DNA of 64,000 bases from an uncultured Treponema sp. (GCF_945873775.1 NZ_CAMCEC010000001.1:62001-126000); one strand, 5' to 3'. Positions 16,327-26,970 are shown, counted from the first letter of the stretch. Notes: generated from the letters alone by a model not told the origin. Numbers and translations: made by a program.

Positions 16327-17147
16327 CGGCGGAAGAAAAAAGCAAAGTCTACGATTTTCTAAAAACAGCCTCTTCTTGGAGCTACGGTTATCCGTCGCCG
16401 GATTTTAAGGAAACTCCCGTATTTGAAGACGACATAGAAATTCCAAAAGAGCAAGAAGAAATAAAAGCGCAAGAACCAGTTCAAGCCCAGCCGCAAATTT
16501 CACAAACTCCTCCAGAACAAGCTTCAACTGAAAAAGTTCCAGTTCAAGGCGTAACACTCGAATCAATTGCGGAAAAAATCGCTTCGTGCAAAAACTGCGT
16601 TCTATGCAAGGCAAGGACAAACACTGTTCCGGGCGAAGGAGTTGAAAATCCTTATGTAATGGTAATAGGCGAAGGTCCAGGCGAAGACGAAGACAAAACA
16701 GGACGACCTTTTGTTGGAAAAGCCGGTCAGCTTCTTGACAAAATGCTTGCGGCAATTTCTCTTGGACGCACAGCAAACTGCTACATTGCAAACATTGTAA
16801 AATGCCGCCCGCCAATGAACAGAACACCAATGCCAGACGAAGCCCACGCCTGCTCAGGGTATCTTCAGGCGCAGATTCACATTTTAAAGCCAAAGTACAT
16901 TCTTGCAATGGGACGCACGGCAGTTCAGAATCTTTTGGACACACAGCAGGGAATAAATTCTCTCCGCGGAAAATGGCTTGAATACAGCCTTGGCGAAACA
17001 AAAATACCGCTGCTTGCAACTTACCATCCAAGCGCGCTTTTACGAAACGAAAGCCTCAAGCGTCCTGCCTGGGAAGATTTAAAAGTTTTCAAATCCCGCA
17101 TCTTAAAAGAAATCCCGAACTACGCGGAAAAATTCTATGCAGAATGA
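16323..17147 (+). CDS. Family 4 uracil-DNA glycosylase (4Fe-4S)
   Basis: 274 residues. Removes uracil from DNA in base-excision repair. After a variable charged linker (about 1-80, rich in Glu, Gln and Pro) comes the family 4 core: CKNCVLCKARTNTVPGEG, the catalytic GEGPGEDEDKTGRPFVGKAGQLLD, and the second cysteine pair in KCRPPMNR and HACSGYL. Together these supply the four cluster cysteines. The terminal motif YHPSALLRN is also present. I chose GTG at 16323: it overlaps the glycosyltransferase stop as GTGA, and GGGAAAG lies just before it. The upstream ATG at 16230 would run 97 bp into the glycosyltransferase gene. Coupled to priA downstream. Confidence 0.93.
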   Translation: MTAEEKSKVYDFLKTASSWSYGYPSPDFKETPVFEDDIEIPKEQEEIKAQEPVQAQPQISQTPPEQASTEKVPVQGVTLESIAEKIASCKNCVLCKARTNTVPGEGVENPYVMVIGEGPGEDEDKTGRPFVGKAGQLLDKMLAAISLGRTANCYIANIVKCRPPMNRTPMPDEAHACSGYLQAQIHILKPKYILAMGRTAVQNLLDTQQGINSLRGKWLEYSLGETKIPLLATYHPSALLRNESLKRPAWEDLKVFKSRILKEIPNYAEKFYAE

Positions 17148-19146
17148 TTCTCCCGCCATGAATTCAGCGTACATCGACGTAATTCTGAACGTTCCGCTGA
17201 ACCAGACTTTCACCTACAAAATACCGGAAGGCACACAGAACATTGAAAATCCGTTCGGGCTGCGTGTTGAAGTAAAATTCGGAAACAGAAAAACTTCAGG
17301 CTTTGTAGCCGCCGTCCACAAGACTCTGCCGCCAAACTGCGCTGTTTCAGAAGAAAAAATCCGCACAGCAATTCGCTACATAGACCAAATTCCGCTTTTG
17401 ACAAAAGAGCTTTTGGAGCTTGCGGAATTTATGAGCGGCTACTATATTGCGTCAATCGGAGAATGCGTGTTTGCGATGATTCCTTCAGGCAAGCGCGAAA
17501 CTGAAATTCCAGGACTTTCTTTTTCGGAAGATGAATCTGGATTTAAAAGAAAAGACCTGAGCGAAGAACAAAAAAACGCAGTGAACGGAATTCTTTCTTC
17601 AACTGAAAAATTCCACTACCTTTACGGAACAACAGGAAGCGGCAAAACAGAAGTATTTTTAAGCGCGGCGGAAAAAATCATGGAATCAGGCAAAGGCGTA
17701 ATTTATCTTGTGCCGGAAATCGGACTTACGCCGCAAGTTGTAAAAGCTGTACAAAAAAGATTCGGAAGCACAGTCGCAGTTCTTCATTCCGCGCTCACGC
17801 CAAGCCAGCGTCTCGGAGAATGGAAGCGAATTCTAAGCCGGGAAGCACGCATTGTCGTAGGAGCAAGAAGCGCAGTTTTTGCCCCGGTCCCCCAGCTCGG
17901 ACTTATAATAATTGACGAGGAGCACGACTCTTCATATAAATCAGGCTCTTCCCCGCGCTACCATGCACGGCAGATTGCAATGCTTAGGTGCAAAAAAAAT
18001 TCCATTCCGCTTGTAATGGGAAGCGCGACACCTTCTGTTGAATCCTGGCATTCAATGCAAAACGGAACAATAATCAAGCACACACTCACAAAAAGACTTG
18101 CCGGAGGCGAAAAGCCGCAAATCAGCTGCGTAAACCTAAGCCTTGAAGCCGACAAGGAAAGCTGCATTTCAAAGCCGCTTCAAAATGAAATTCAGTCAGC
18201 CCTTTCAGAAAAAAAACAGACGATTCTATTTTTGAACCGAAGAGGATTCACGCATTTTTTTAGATGCTCAAGCTGCGGATATGAATTAAAGTGCAAAAAC
18301 TGCTCTGTTTCCATGACATACCACAAAAGCGAAAACCGCCTAAGATGCCACTACTGCGGATATTCACTTCCGCCGCCACAGCAATGCCCGAAATGCGGCT
18401 CGCTTGACATAGGATATTCAGGATTCGGAACAGAATACATAGAAGCAGAAGTAAAGGCAAAGTTTCCAAATGCAAAAGTCGTGCGCATAGACACAGACTC
18501 GCTGCATCACAAAGGAGAATTGCAAGAAAAGCTTGATTCATTCAGAAAAGGCGAATACGACATTCTCCTTGGAACGCAGATGGTTGCAAAAGGCCTGAAT
18601 TTTCCGAACCTAAAGCTTGCAGGAGTTGTTCTTGCAGATACCGCTCTCCATTTGCCGGATTTTCGTGCGCAGGAAAAGACATTCGCTCTTATAACTCAAG
18701 TTGCAGGAAGAGCCGGAAGATTTTTCCCCGGAGGAAAAGTTATCGTGCAAAGCTACAGCCCAGACCGCGACGCAATAAACTACGCTGTAAAAGGACTTAC
18801 AGAAGAATTCTACAAGAATGAGCTTGAAGCGCGCCAAATTCTTAACTTTCCGCCCTTTTCACGGCTTTTGCGACTTGTGTTCCGCTCGCAGAAACCAGAC
18901 GCAGCCCAGAATGCAGCCCAAAGCGCGTACAACATCCTTTGCAAGTGCCGTCCGCAGGGAGTTGATATTCTTGGACCTGCAGAATGCCCGCTTGAAATGG
19001 TAAACGGAAGCCACCGCCATCAGATTCTTCTGCGCGCAAAGCAAATCCGCCCGCTTCAGGAAATGGCGAAGAAACTTGTGTGGGGATTCAAGCCTCCAAA
19101 GGATGTCTATATAGAAACAGACACAGATCCTGTAAGTCTTCTATAA
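17137..19146 (+). CDS. priA: Primosomal protein N' (replication restart helicase PriA)
   Basis: 669-residue superfamily 2 3'-5' DNA helicase that reloads the replisome at repaired forks. The N-terminal DNA-binding domain is at about 10-110. Walker A is GTTGSGKT (164-171) and Walker B is DEEHD. The zinc-binding insert has eight cysteines in CSSCGYELKCKNC...CHYCGY...CPKCG. Helicase motifs GTQMVAKGLNFPNLKLAGVV and QVAGRAGR follow. It is somewhat shorter than the 730-residue E. coli protein. The start overlaps the glycosylase gene by 11 bp; a second ATG at 17158 is possible. Last gene of the plus-strand run. Confidence 0.95.
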   Translation: MQNDSPAMNSAYIDVILNVPLNQTFTYKIPEGTQNIENPFGLRVEVKFGNRKTSGFVAAVHKTLPPNCAVSEEKIRTAIRYIDQIPLLTKELLELAEFMSGYYIASIGECVFAMIPSGKRETEIPGLSFSEDESGFKRKDLSEEQKNAVNGILSSTEKFHYLYGTTGSGKTEVFLSAAEKIMESGKGVIYLVPEIGLTPQVVKAVQKRFGSTVAVLHSALTPSQRLGEWKRILSREARIVVGARSAVFAPVPQLGLIIIDEEHDSSYKSGSSPRYHARQIAMLRCKKNSIPLVMGSATPSVESWHSMQNGTIIKHTLTKRLAGGEKPQISCVNLSLEADKESCISKPLQNEIQSALSEKKQTILFLNRRGFTHFFRCSSCGYELKCKNCSVSMTYHKSENRLRCHYCGYSLPPPQQCPKCGSLDIGYSGFGTEYIEAEVKAKFPNAKVVRIDTDSLHHKGELQEKLDSFRKGEYDILLGTQMVAKGLNFPNLKLAGVVLADTALHLPDFRAQEKTFALITQVAGRAGRFFPGGKVIVQSYSPDRDAINYAVKGLTEEFYKNELEARQILNFPPFSRLLRLVFRSQKPDAAQNAAQSAYNILCKCRPQGVDILGPAECPLEMVNGSHRHQILLRAKQIRPLQEMAKKLVWGFKPPKDVYIETDTDPVSLL

Positions 19147-19191
19147 AGAAGACATTTGGAAGCCTGCCGAAGTCTCCCGGAACAATCAAAA

Positions 19192-19226
19192 GCCGCCAGA
19201 TTAGCATTTTTCGCTAAAATGACGGC
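19192..19226. terminator. Bidirectional hairpin between convergent genes
   Basis: GCCGCCA (19192-19198) and TGACGGC (19220-19226) pair with one mismatch, with an inner AGC/GCT. A-rich sequence lies before it and AGTTTTA after it. It lies between the ends of priA and the acyl-CoA synthetase gene and could end both transcripts. Confidence 0.55.
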
Positions 19227-19250
19227 AGTTTTAGAAGTTCTTTGTACGAT

Positions 19251-20945
19251 TTAGAATTCCTGCTTAACCTTGTCCACGTCTACACCGGCATCCTTTTCGC
19301 GGATTTCCACACGGCGGATTTTTCCGCTGATTGTCTTTGGAAGCTCGTGCACAAACTCAATTATTCTAGGACACTTGAAAAGCGCAGTCTCGTGCTTTAC
19401 AAAGTCAAAAAGCTCATGCTCAAGCTCTTCGGAAGCCTCGTATCCCGGAGAAAGAACGATTGTAGCCTTTACAGCCTGTCCTCTTTTTTCATCAGGAACG
19501 CCTGTAACAGCGCATTCCATTACAGCCGGATGCTGCTGAAGAACAGACTCAACTTCAAACGGACTGATTCTGAATCCAGAAGACTTAATGATGTCGTCTT
19601 TTCTTCCAACGAACCAAACGTATCCATCCTCATCCATATAGACAGTGTCTCCCGTATGGTAAACACCTCCGTCAAAAGCATTCGCGGTAAGGGCAACATC
19701 GCGGTAGTATCCAGAAAGAAGTCCGAACGGATGTCCTTTGTCCAAGTGAATTACAAGCTCACCTACTTCACCTGCAGGAACTGGCTTTCCGCTGGCATTT
19801 ACAACAGAAACGTCATAAACAGGAGACGGACGACCCATTGAGCCAGGACGAACAACAGCGTCAAGGAAGTTTCCGCAGATAATCGTGGATTCAGTCTGAC
19901 CGTAGCCTTCATAGATTTTCTTTCCTGTCTGCTCTATAAACTTGTTGTAGACTTCGCCGTTGAGAGCTTCTCCCGCAGTTGCAAAGCGCACTACGCTGCT
20001 GATGTCGTACTTTGAAAGGTCTTGCCTGATAAGGTAGCGGTAAACAGTTGGAGGCGCGCAGAAAGTTGTAATTCCGTACTTTGCGATTTTCTGGAGCATC
20101 TTGTCCGGCTTAAAACTGTGCATATCGTAGACGAATACCGCGCTTCCGCAGATCCACTGGCCGTAGAGCTTGCCCCAGACAGCTTTTCCCCAGCCTGTTT
20201 CAGAAACAGCAAGGTGAAGTCCGTTGTCCTGAACGCCGTGCCAGTATTTTGCAGTTATAAGGTGTCCGATTGGATAAAGGAAGTTGTGCAGAACCATTTT
20301 TGGATAGCCTGAAGTTCCTGACGTAAAGTAAAGAAGCATCGGATCTTCGCTGTGGACGGCGGCATCTCCTACCGGGCGCGGAAATTCCGGGACGCACTTG
20401 TCAACTTCAGCATGGAAGTCAATCCAGCCCTCGCGTGAAGGTCCTACAGTTACAAGTTTTTTTACAGTCGGGGAATTCGGAAGAGCCTTTTCAATTTCAG
20501 ACTGAACAGCCGGATTGTCATAGGAAATAATCATCTTGATTTCAGCGGCGTTTGTGCGGTACTCGATGTCTTTTTGAAGCAGCTGGTCTGTAGCCGGAAC
20601 TGCAATCGCCCCGATTCTATGAAGTGCCATCATCACCCACCACCATTCGTAGCGGCGGCGCAAAATCATCATAACGGCATCGCCTTTTTTTATTCCCTGG
20701 GAAGCAAGAAAATATGCAGTCCGTTTTGAATCAGCTGAAATCTGCTCAAATGTCCAAGTATGTTCTTCACCGTCGTCATCGCACCACACAAGGGCTCTTT
20801 TTCCCGGCTCTGTAACAGTGTAGCGGTCTACAATGTCATAGGCAAAATTGAAATTTTCCGGAGCCTTCAAGCGGCAATGCGCCTTCAAGTCCTCGTAGGA
20901 AGTAAACTCTCTGTCTTCAACTAAAAAATCATGATAAAGTGCCAT
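19251..20945 (-). CDS. Acyl-CoA synthetase (AMP-forming, ACSM-like)
   Basis: 564-residue member of the ANL superfamily that activates a carboxylic acid to an acyl-CoA through an acyl-adenylate. The AMP-binding loop is LLYFTSGTSGYPKMV. Other blocks are YGQTEST, the YHTGD ribose-binding motif, the hinge FVGRKDDIIKSSGFRI and the C-terminal catalytic lysine in LPKTISGKIRR. It resembles medium-chain and ACSM-type enzymes more than acetyl-CoA synthetase, which is longer, but the acid used cannot be read from the sequence. AGAGGAA precedes the ATG. Monocistronic. Confidence 0.9.
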   Translation of the reverse strand: MALYHDFLVEDREFTSYEDLKAHCRLKAPENFNFAYDIVDRYTVTEPGKRALVWCDDDGEEHTWTFEQISADSKRTAYFLASQGIKKGDAVMMILRRRYEWWWVMMALHRIGAIAVPATDQLLQKDIEYRTNAAEIKMIISYDNPAVQSEIEKALPNSPTVKKLVTVGPSREGWIDFHAEVDKCVPEFPRPVGDAAVHSEDPMLLYFTSGTSGYPKMVLHNFLYPIGHLITAKYWHGVQDNGLHLAVSETGWGKAVWGKLYGQWICGSAVFVYDMHSFKPDKMLQKIAKYGITTFCAPPTVYRYLIRQDLSKYDISSVVRFATAGEALNGEVYNKFIEQTGKKIYEGYGQTESTIICGNFLDAVVRPGSMGRPSPVYDVSVVNASGKPVPAGEVGELVIHLDKGHPFGLLSGYYRDVALTANAFDGGVYHTGDTVYMDEDGYVWFVGRKDDIIKSSGFRISPFEVESVLQQHPAVMECAVTGVPDEKRGQAVKATIVLSPGYEASEELEHELFDFVKHETALFKCPRIIEFVHELPKTISGKIRRVEIREKDAGVDVDKVKQEF

Positions 20946-21082
20946 ATATTCCTCTTAAAAACAGTGTGGTTAAAAGTTTTTCTGACATTTTAATACAAAA
21001 TGTCATTCATTTCAAGCGAAATACTTCCACCTAAAATGAACTTCAAATCACTATAGACTTAGACACCCGGATTTTCAGAAAG

Positions 21083-21111
21083 TTGCAAATATATAGAAAA
21101 TTTTATATATT
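21083..21111 (+). promoter_or_regulatory. secA promoter, predicted leaderless
   Basis: TTGCAA (21083-21088), 17 bp, TATATT (21106-21111), then only 9 nt to the ATG at 21121. No Shine-Dalgarno is present. Transcription would start at or within 3 nt of the start codon. Confidence 0.65.
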
Positions 21112-21120
21112 TACTGCATT

Positions 21121-23862
21121 ATGTTTGACAAATTATTAACAATTATTTTCGGTTCGGCAAATGACCGCGCTGTAAAAGCACTTAAGCCTGTTGTTGCGCA
21201 GATTGAAGCTAGAGAAAGCTGGGCACAGGCATTTTCTGACGAGCAGTTTCCTGAACAGACAAAAATCCTAAAAGAGCGTCTTGCAAAGGGCGAGACTCTC
21301 GATGATATTCTTGTGGACGCATTCGCATTGGCAAGAGAAGCGGCAAAAAGGGTTCTTGGAGAGCGCGCTTATCCATGCCAGCTCATGGGTTCTCTTGTGC
21401 TTCATTCAGGCAGAATAACAGAAATGAAGACTGGTGAAGGTAAAACTCTCATGTGCGTTTGCGCCGCCTACTTGAATTCTCTTAGCGGAAAAGGCGTTCA
21501 CATCGTTACTGTAAACGATTACCTTGCAGAGCGCGACAGCCAGTGGATGGGACGCATTTACAGATTCCTAGGCCAGACTGTAGGCTGCATTTTAAGCAAT
21601 ATGGACAACGACGCAAGAAAAGCCGCTTACAACTGCGACTTGACTTACGGAACAAACAACGAATTCGGATTCGACTATTTGCGCGACAACATGCAGATTG
21701 ATGCTTCCCGCAAAGTTCAGCGCGGATTCAACTTCTGTATTGTGGACGAAATCGACTCCATTCTTATCGATGAAGCAAGAACTCCGCTCATTATTTCAGG
21801 ACAAGGCGAAGACGACACTTTCAAATTCCACGAAGTTGACAAATACATTGGAATGTTCACGGAAGTCAAAAAAGATCCAAAGACAAACGACTATCCGGAC
21901 GAAGTTGAAATGACTCCAGAACAGAGAGCAGCTCTCGAAGGCGACTACAAGCTGGACGAAAAAAGCAAGCGCGTTTCATTTACAGACAAGGGAATGAACA
22001 AAATCAACGACATTCTTCTTTCCCACAATCTTATTGAGCCGGGAACAACTGTTTTTGACGAGCAGAATTTTGAATTCGTTCATTATTTTACACAGGCATT
22101 GAGGGCTCACACGCTTTATCACCCTGATGTTGACTACGTTGTAAAAGACGGACAAGTTCAGATTGTTGATGAATTCACAGGACGCATTCTTGAAGGAAGA
22201 CGATACGGAGACGGACTTCATCAGGCAATAGAAGCAAAAGAGCATTTAAAGATTGCCCAGCGCAACAGAACTCTTGCGACAATCACGTTCCAAAATTTCT
22301 TCAGAATGTACGACAAGCTTTCTGGAATGACAGGAACCGCCGCAACAGAAGCCGTGGAATTCGACAAAATCTACAATCTTGATGTTGTTGTAATTCCAAC
22401 AAACAAGCCAGTTGCCCGCATTGATGAAGATGATGAAGTTTACTTGAACGAAAGCGACAAATGGATTGCAATTTCAAAAGAAGTTGAAGAAGCGCACAAA
22501 AAAGGACAGCCAGTTTTAATCGGAACTGTTTCCGTAGAAAAATCAGAGCATCTTTCGGCAATTCTCACAAGAAAAGGAATCCGCCACGAAGTTCTTAACG
22601 CAAAAAACCATGCGCGTGAAGCTTTGATTATAGCCGAAGCTGGAGCAAAAGGAGCTGTAACAGTCGCAACAAACATGGCAGGACGCGGTACAGACATCAA
22701 GCTCGGCGGAAGTCCTGAAACCAGAGCAAGAAAAAAGGTCGGAACAGAAGCTTCTCAGGAGCAGTTTGACGAAGCTCTCAAAATTGAAAAAGAGCAATGG
22801 AAAAAAGACTACGAGGAAGTGAAAAATCTTGGCGGACTTTACGTAATCGGTTCTGAACGCCATGAAAGCCGCCGTATTGACAATCAGCTTCGCGGACGTT
22901 CTGGACGTCAGGGAGATCCAGGAAGAAGCAAATTCTACATTTCAATGGACGATGATCTTATGAGACTGTTTGGCGGCGAAAAGATGAAAGCCATTATGAG
23001 CAGAATCGGAATGCAGCCAGGCGAGCCAATAAATCACCCGATGCTTAACCGCTCAATTGAAAAAGCCCAGAAAAAAGTAGAAGAAAGAAACTTTGAAATA
23101 AGAAAAAATCTTCTTGACTACGACGATGTTTTGAATCAGCAGAGAAAATTTATTTACGACCAGCGTGACGAAATTCTTGTAGACGAAGACTTGAGCGGCA
23201 GAGTTATGAATAATGCAAAAGAAACTGTCTCTGAGATTTTCGAAGAATTCAAGCATGAAAGAAATCCATCGCAAAGCGCGCTTGCAGACAAAATCTACAA
23301 CACATTCGGCCAGCAGCTTTCTTACGATCAGCTTACAGAAGAAGGTGTTGATGCTGCTCTTCAAAATGACTTGACACAAAAGGAAATGCTTGCCGGAAAA
23401 CAAAGCCTGAATATGTTTATCCGCTATCAGTATATTCAGATGATTGACAAAAAATGGCTTGATCAGCTTGAATTCCTTGACGGATTAAGAGAAGCCGTTC
23501 ACTTGCGTTCTTACGGAAGCAAAAATCCGCTCACAGAATATAAAATTGACGGATTCAATCAGTTTGATGAAATGCTTGACAGCATAAGAGATTCTGTAAC
23601 AAGCAGAGTTTTCAAAGTAAAAGTTCAAGTCGGCTCACAGCCTCAACGCCAGCAGCAGCCTCGCCAAATGAATGCCCAGCATCAGGAAGCGCAGTCAATG
23701 GCAAGAAGCGCGCAGCAGGCAGCCCAGAATTCAGCAATGAAAAGCGGAAGACAAGGACAGAGTGTAACAGTAACTAGATCAGTTCCAAAAGTAGGCAGAA
23801 ATGATCCATGCCCTTGCGGAAGCGGGAAAAAATACAAAAACTGCTGTGGAAGAAATTCCTAA
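21121..23862 (+). CDS. secA: Preprotein translocase ATPase SecA
   Basis: 913-residue motor that pushes unfolded preproteins through SecYEG. NBD1 has MKTGEGKT (G105-T109), Walker [21 protein letters not shown], a preprotein cross-linking domain, NBD2 with [14 protein letters not shown] and [10 protein letters not shown], and the helical scaffold and wing. The C-terminal SEC-C zinc motif is [17 protein letters not shown], which usually binds SecB and lipids. A Gln-rich linker lies at about 835-890. The N-terminus [16 protein letters not shown] is canonical, so the start is certain even without a Shine-Dalgarno. Monocistronic, with a terminator directly after it. Confidence 0.98.
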   Translation: MFDKLLTIIFGSANDRAVKALKPVVAQIEARESWAQAFSDEQFPEQTKILKERLAKGETLDDILVDAFALAREAAKRVLGERAYPCQLMGSLVLHSGRITEMKTGEGKTLMCVCAAYLNSLSGKGVHIVTVNDYLAERDSQWMGRIYRFLGQTVGCILSNMDNDARKAAYNCDLTYGTNNEFGFDYLRDNMQIDASRKVQRGFNFCIVDEIDSILIDEARTPLIISGQGEDDTFKFHEVDKYIGMFTEVKKDPKTNDYPDEVEMTPEQRAALEGDYKLDEKSKRVSFTDKGMNKINDILLSHNLIEPGTTVFDEQNFEFVHYFTQALRAHTLYHPDVDYVVKDGQVQIVDEFTGRILEGRRYGDGLHQAIEAKEHLKIAQRNRTLATITFQNFFRMYDKLSGMTGTAATEAVEFDKIYNLDVVVIPTNKPVARIDEDDEVYLNESDKWIAISKEVEEAHKKGQPVLIGTVSVEKSEHLSAILTRKGIRHEVLNAKNHAREALIIAEAGAKGAVTVATNMAGRGTDIKLGGSPETRARKKVGTEASQEQFDEALKIEKEQWKKDYEEVKNLGGLYVIGSERHESRRIDNQLRGRSGRQGDPGRSKFYISMDDDLMRLFGGEKMKAIMSRIGMQPGEPINHPMLNRSIEKAQKKVEERNFEIRKNLLDYDDVLNQQRKFIYDQRDEILVDEDLSGRVMNNAKETVSEIFEEFKHERNPSQSALADKIYNTFGQQLSYDQLTEEGVDAALQNDLTQKEMLAGKQSLNMFIRYQYIQMIDKKWLDQLEFLDGLREAVHLRSYGSKNPLTEYKIDGFNQFDEMLDSIRDSVTSRVFKVKVQVGSQPQRQQQPRQMNAQHQEAQSMARSAQQAAQNSAMKSGRQGQSVTVTRSVPKVGRNDPCPCGSGKKYKNCCGRNS

Positions 23863-23885
23863 GTAATATTCAAACTAAAAAAATG

Positions 23886-23925
23886 AAGGACTTGGTTCTG
23901 CAAAACAGTTCCAAGTCCTTTTTTG
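23886..23925. terminator. Intrinsic terminator shared by secA and hslU
   Basis: A 10-bp perfect stem, AAGGACTTGG (23886-23895) with CCAAGTCCTT (23911-23920), followed by a run of T on the plus strand; A residues lie upstream. It lies between the convergent secA and hslU stops. Confidence 0.85.
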
Positions 23926-23945
23926 TTTGCTTTAGAATAAAAAAG

Positions 23946-25469
23946 CTAGAGTATGTAACGCTCCAGATTCTGGTTTTGAATTACGCCGTTCAGTTTTTCA
24001 TCAACATATTTGCTGTCAATTGTTATTGTTTCTCCTGCATGGCGGTCAGCATCAAAGCTCAATTCTTCAAGAACAGTTTCCATTATAGTGTGAAGACGGC
24101 GCGCGCCTATATTTTCACTGTGAGAATTTACATCTTCTGCAATAAAACTCATGCGGTCAATAGCTTCGTCTGCAAACTTTAAAGTTACGCCTTCAGTGGC
24201 AAGAAGCGCTTCATACTGCTTTACAAGGGCATTTTTTGGCTCGGTAAGAATGCGTTTAAAATCTTCTTTTTTGAGCGGCTCCAGTTCAACGCGAAGAGGA
24301 AATCTGCCTTGAAGTTCTGGAATAAGATCGCTAGGGGCAGACACGCTGAACGCTCCAGCTCCAATAAACAAAATATGCGTTGTGTTTACCACGCCCCATT
24401 TTGTATTCACGTCGCTTCCTTCAACAATAGGAAGAATATCACGCTGAACACCTTCCCTGCTGACTGCCTGACGATCGCCTTCGCCGCCATGAGTCGCAAT
24501 CTTGTCTATTTCATCTATAAAAATAATTCCGCTTTGCTCTACCCTTTTTTTTGCCTCATCAGCAGCCTTGTCGCTGTCCGTATTCCGCTCAAGAGTATCC
24601 GCCATAAGAATCTGCCGCGCTTCCCGAACAGTCACATTGCGCCGCTTTGACCTTCCGCCTGAAAGAAGCTCCTGAAGCCCGTTTATGCTTTCCTCAAGGT
24701 CTTCTGGGTTGCTTGCTCCCATCATGTTCATGCTGAACGAAGGCTGACGGTGAACGGTTATTTCCACGATGCGGTCTTCAAGTTTTCCTTCACGGAGCAT
24801 TGTCCTGAATTTCTCACGTGTAGAAGCCATGTCCTCGCGGGCTGAAGTTTCTTCTTCGTTTTCTTCCTGCGGCTCTTCCTGAACAGGATTTTCTTTTGGA
24901 ATATCAACTTGAATCAAACTTCCCTGAATCGGGCTTGATTCTCCAAATATATTTCCAAGCACATGGACATCTCTTTTTGGTGAGGAATCCTTGCGCTTCT
25001 TCTTGCCAGAACTTCCAGGCAAAAGCAAATCAAGCAGCTGGTCTTCCACCATGGGAATGCATTTTTCACGCAGTTTTTCCTGCATTTCAGCTTTTACCAT
25101 ATTGTAGCCAACCGCCATAAGATCGCGGACCATGCTTTCAACATCGCGGCCCACATAGCCAACTTCAGTGTATTTTGTAGCTTCCACTTTCAAGAACGGC
25201 GCTCCGCAAAGTTTTGCAAGTCGGCGTGCAATTTCGGTTTTTCCGACTCCAGTTGGTCCCATCATCAAAATGTTCTTAGGCGCAACTTCGTCCCGGATTT
25301 CTTCTGGAAGCTTTATTCTGCGCTGGCGGTTTCGCAAAGCAACTGCGACAAAACGTTTTGCCTTTTGCTGCCCGATTATGTAATTGTCAAGTTTTTCAAC
25401 AATCTGCGCTGGAGTAAGTCCGTCTGGAATTCCTGCTGAATTCGACTGCGCCTTGATTTCTTCAGTCAT
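23946..25469 (-). CDS. hslU: HslU, ATPase of the HslUV protease
   Basis: 507-residue AAA+ unfoldase that feeds substrates into HslV. Walker A is GPTGVGKT (71-78), with the intermediate I-domain at about 120-240. Walker B is IIFIDEIDKIA, and the C-terminal helix ends RYIL, the tail that inserts into HslV pockets. ATG at 25469 is 1 bp after the hslV stop, with GAGGAG in the last hslV codons. The upstream TTG at 25484 is rejected. Last gene of the 15-gene mraZ-hslU run. In Borrelia, and I believe in treponemes, flagellar rod genes normally follow hslU, but here secA follows in convergent orientation. Confidence 0.97.
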   Translation of the reverse strand: MTEEIKAQSNSAGIPDGLTPAQIVEKLDNYIIGQQKAKRFVAVALRNRQRRIKLPEEIRDEVAPKNILMMGPTGVGKTEIARRLAKLCGAPFLKVEATKYTEVGYVGRDVESMVRDLMAVGYNMVKAEMQEKLREKCIPMVEDQLLDLLLPGSSGKKKRKDSSPKRDVHVLGNIFGESSPIQGSLIQVDIPKENPVQEEPQEENEEETSAREDMASTREKFRTMLREGKLEDRIVEITVHRQPSFSMNMMGASNPEDLEESINGLQELLSGGRSKRRNVTVREARQILMADTLERNTDSDKAADEAKKRVEQSGIIFIDEIDKIATHGGEGDRQAVSREGVQRDILPIVEGSDVNTKWGVVNTTHILFIGAGAFSVSAPSDLIPELQGRFPLRVELEPLKKEDFKRILTEPKNALVKQYEALLATEGVTLKFADEAIDRMSFIAEDVNSHSENIGARRLHTIMETVLEELSFDADRHAGETITIDSKYVDEKLNGVIQNQNLERYIL

Positions 25470-25470
25470 A

Positions 25471-26013
25471 TTAAAGCTCCTCAACTACAACGTTGCTGTT
25501 AGTATAAATGCATATTTGTCCTGCGATTGCAAGCGACTTTTGGGCAATTTCTTTTGCGGAAAGCTGAGAAGATTCCATATAAGCCATTGCAGCCGCATAA
25601 GCATAGTTTCCTCCAGAACCGATTGCAAGAATGTCGTTTTCAGGCTCGATGACATCTCCGCTTCCTGAAATCAAAAGAATTTTATTTGAATCAGCCACAA
25701 GTAAAAGCGCTTCAAGTTTGCTCATTGAGCGTTCTGTGCGCCAAAGTTTTGCAAGTTCAACTGCGGCTCTTGTAAGGTCTCCGTTAAATGTCTTTAGTTT
25801 TTCTTCAAACTTGTCAAAAAGAGTAAAAGCGTCTGCGGTTGCTCCGGCAAATCCTGTAAGAACTTTGCCATCATAAATGCGACGCACTTTTTTTGCATTG
25901 CCCTTCATCACTGTGTTTCCCATAGTAACTTGACCGTCTCCAGCCATGGCAACTTTTCCGTTTCTCCTTACAGCAATTACAGTGGTGCTGCGGATTTTAT
26001 TTTCATTTTCCAT
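25471..26013 (-). CDS. hslV: HslV, peptidase subunit of the HslUV protease
   Basis: 180-residue proteasome-beta-like threonine peptidase. The family start [23 protein letters not shown] is preceded by nine residues (MENENKIRS), so the catalytic threonine (T10 or T11) must be exposed by processing. Many HslV lose only Met; a short leader also occurs in Cod[12 protein letters not shown] and [12 protein letters not shown] complete the fold. The start is supported by AGGAG. Between xerC and hslU in the order known from Bacillus cod genes. Confidence 0.96.
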   Translation of the reverse strand: MENENKIRSTTVIAVRRNGKVAMAGDGQVTMGNTVMKGNAKKVRRIYDGKVLTGFAGATADAFTLFDKFEEKLKTFNGDLTRAAVELAKLWRTERSMSKLEALLLVADSNKILLISGSGDVIEPENDILAIGSGGNYAYAAAMAYMESSQLSAKEIAQKSLAIAGQICIYTNSNVVVEEL

Positions 26014-26046
26014 AATTTGTATTCTCCTTAGCAGACAGTTTCTATT

Positions 26047-26970
26047 TCAGTCTTTTTTTCCTGAATGCGGAAACGCCTGGCTGTATACTTTTTTTAAACG
26101 TTCCAAAGTTACATGAGTATAACGCTGGGTTGTGCTTATGCTCGAATGCCCAAGAAGCTCCTGAACAATTCTTATGTCCGCGCCGGAATTAAGCATTCCC
26201 GTAGCAAATGTGTGCCTAAAAGCATGAGGCGAAACATGGCTGCCAGTTCCTTCAATTCCTGTGTAGCGGCTTACGATATACCAAATTCCATGAGCCGAAA
26301 GCGCAGTTCCTTTTTGGCTTAAAAAAATTCTGCTTACTTCGCCAGCGCATCCTTTTTCAGCCTGCGGAAATCTTGCGTTTCTTTCCTTTAGATAAAGCAT
26401 AAGAGCGTTTCTTGCGTCCTGCTCAAAATAAACACGGCGATCTTTTTTTCCTTTTCCAGTAACAACCGCGCTTCTAAAATCACTTGTGAAATCCTGAAAC
26501 TTCAACGAAGCAAGCTCGCTCACACGGCATCCAGAAGAATACATCATTTCAAAAATCGCCTTGTCCCTTGATGCCCACAAAAGCTCTTTTTTTTCAGGCT
26601 GACGGCAAACATTGTCAATTTCAGTCTGAGACATAAAGCGCGGAAGTGTTTTTGACTGACGAAGACATTTTAACTCGTAAGAAACGTTTTTAGAAATATA
26701 ACCAAATTTCTTTAAATATGCAAACAATCCTCTGACTGCGGAAATAATTCTATTTATAGAAGCCACTGAATATTTTTTGCGGCTCAATTCTCCAACAAAA
26801 AGCCTCAAGTCTTCCAGCGTAAGTTCTTCTGGCAATTTTTCGTTTCCAAAGAATTCGCAAAAATGAGCCAAATCCTGCTGGTAAGACAAAACTGTATTTT
26901 CTGACAAACCTCGGACGCTTCCAAGGTAAACCAAAAATTCTTCGGAGCATTCAAAGAGAGTTTCAGGCAT
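26047..26970 (-). CDS. xerC: Tyrosine recombinase XerC (CodV-like)
   Basis: 307-residue site-specific recombinase. It has an N-terminal core-binding domain, then the catalytic residues R (SGCRVSELASL), K (TGKGKKDRRV), H-x-x-R (HAFRHTFATGML), H (LGHSSISTTQ) and the nucleophile Tyr in RYTH. It resolves chromosome dimers at dif together with XerD. ATG at 26970 overlaps the topA stop by 8 bp; the longer frame back to 27048 would lie inside topA. The order topA-xerC-hslV-hslU matches topA/codV/codW/codX of Firmicutes, which supports XerC. It is not an integrase of a mobile element. Confidence 0.9.
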   Translation of the reverse strand: MPETLFECSEEFLVYLGSVRGLSENTVLSYQQDLAHFCEFFGNEKLPEELTLEDLRLFVGELSRKKYSVASINRIISAVRGLFAYLKKFGYISKNVSYELKCLRQSKTLPRFMSQTEIDNVCRQPEKKELLWASRDKAIFEMMYSSGCRVSELASLKFQDFTSDFRSAVVTGKGKKDRRVYFEQDARNALMLYLKERNARFPQAEKGCAGEVSRIFLSQKGTALSAHGIWYIVSRYTGIEGTGSHVSPHAFRHTFATGMLNSGADIRIVQELLGHSSISTTQRYTHVTLERLKKVYSQAFPHSGKKD

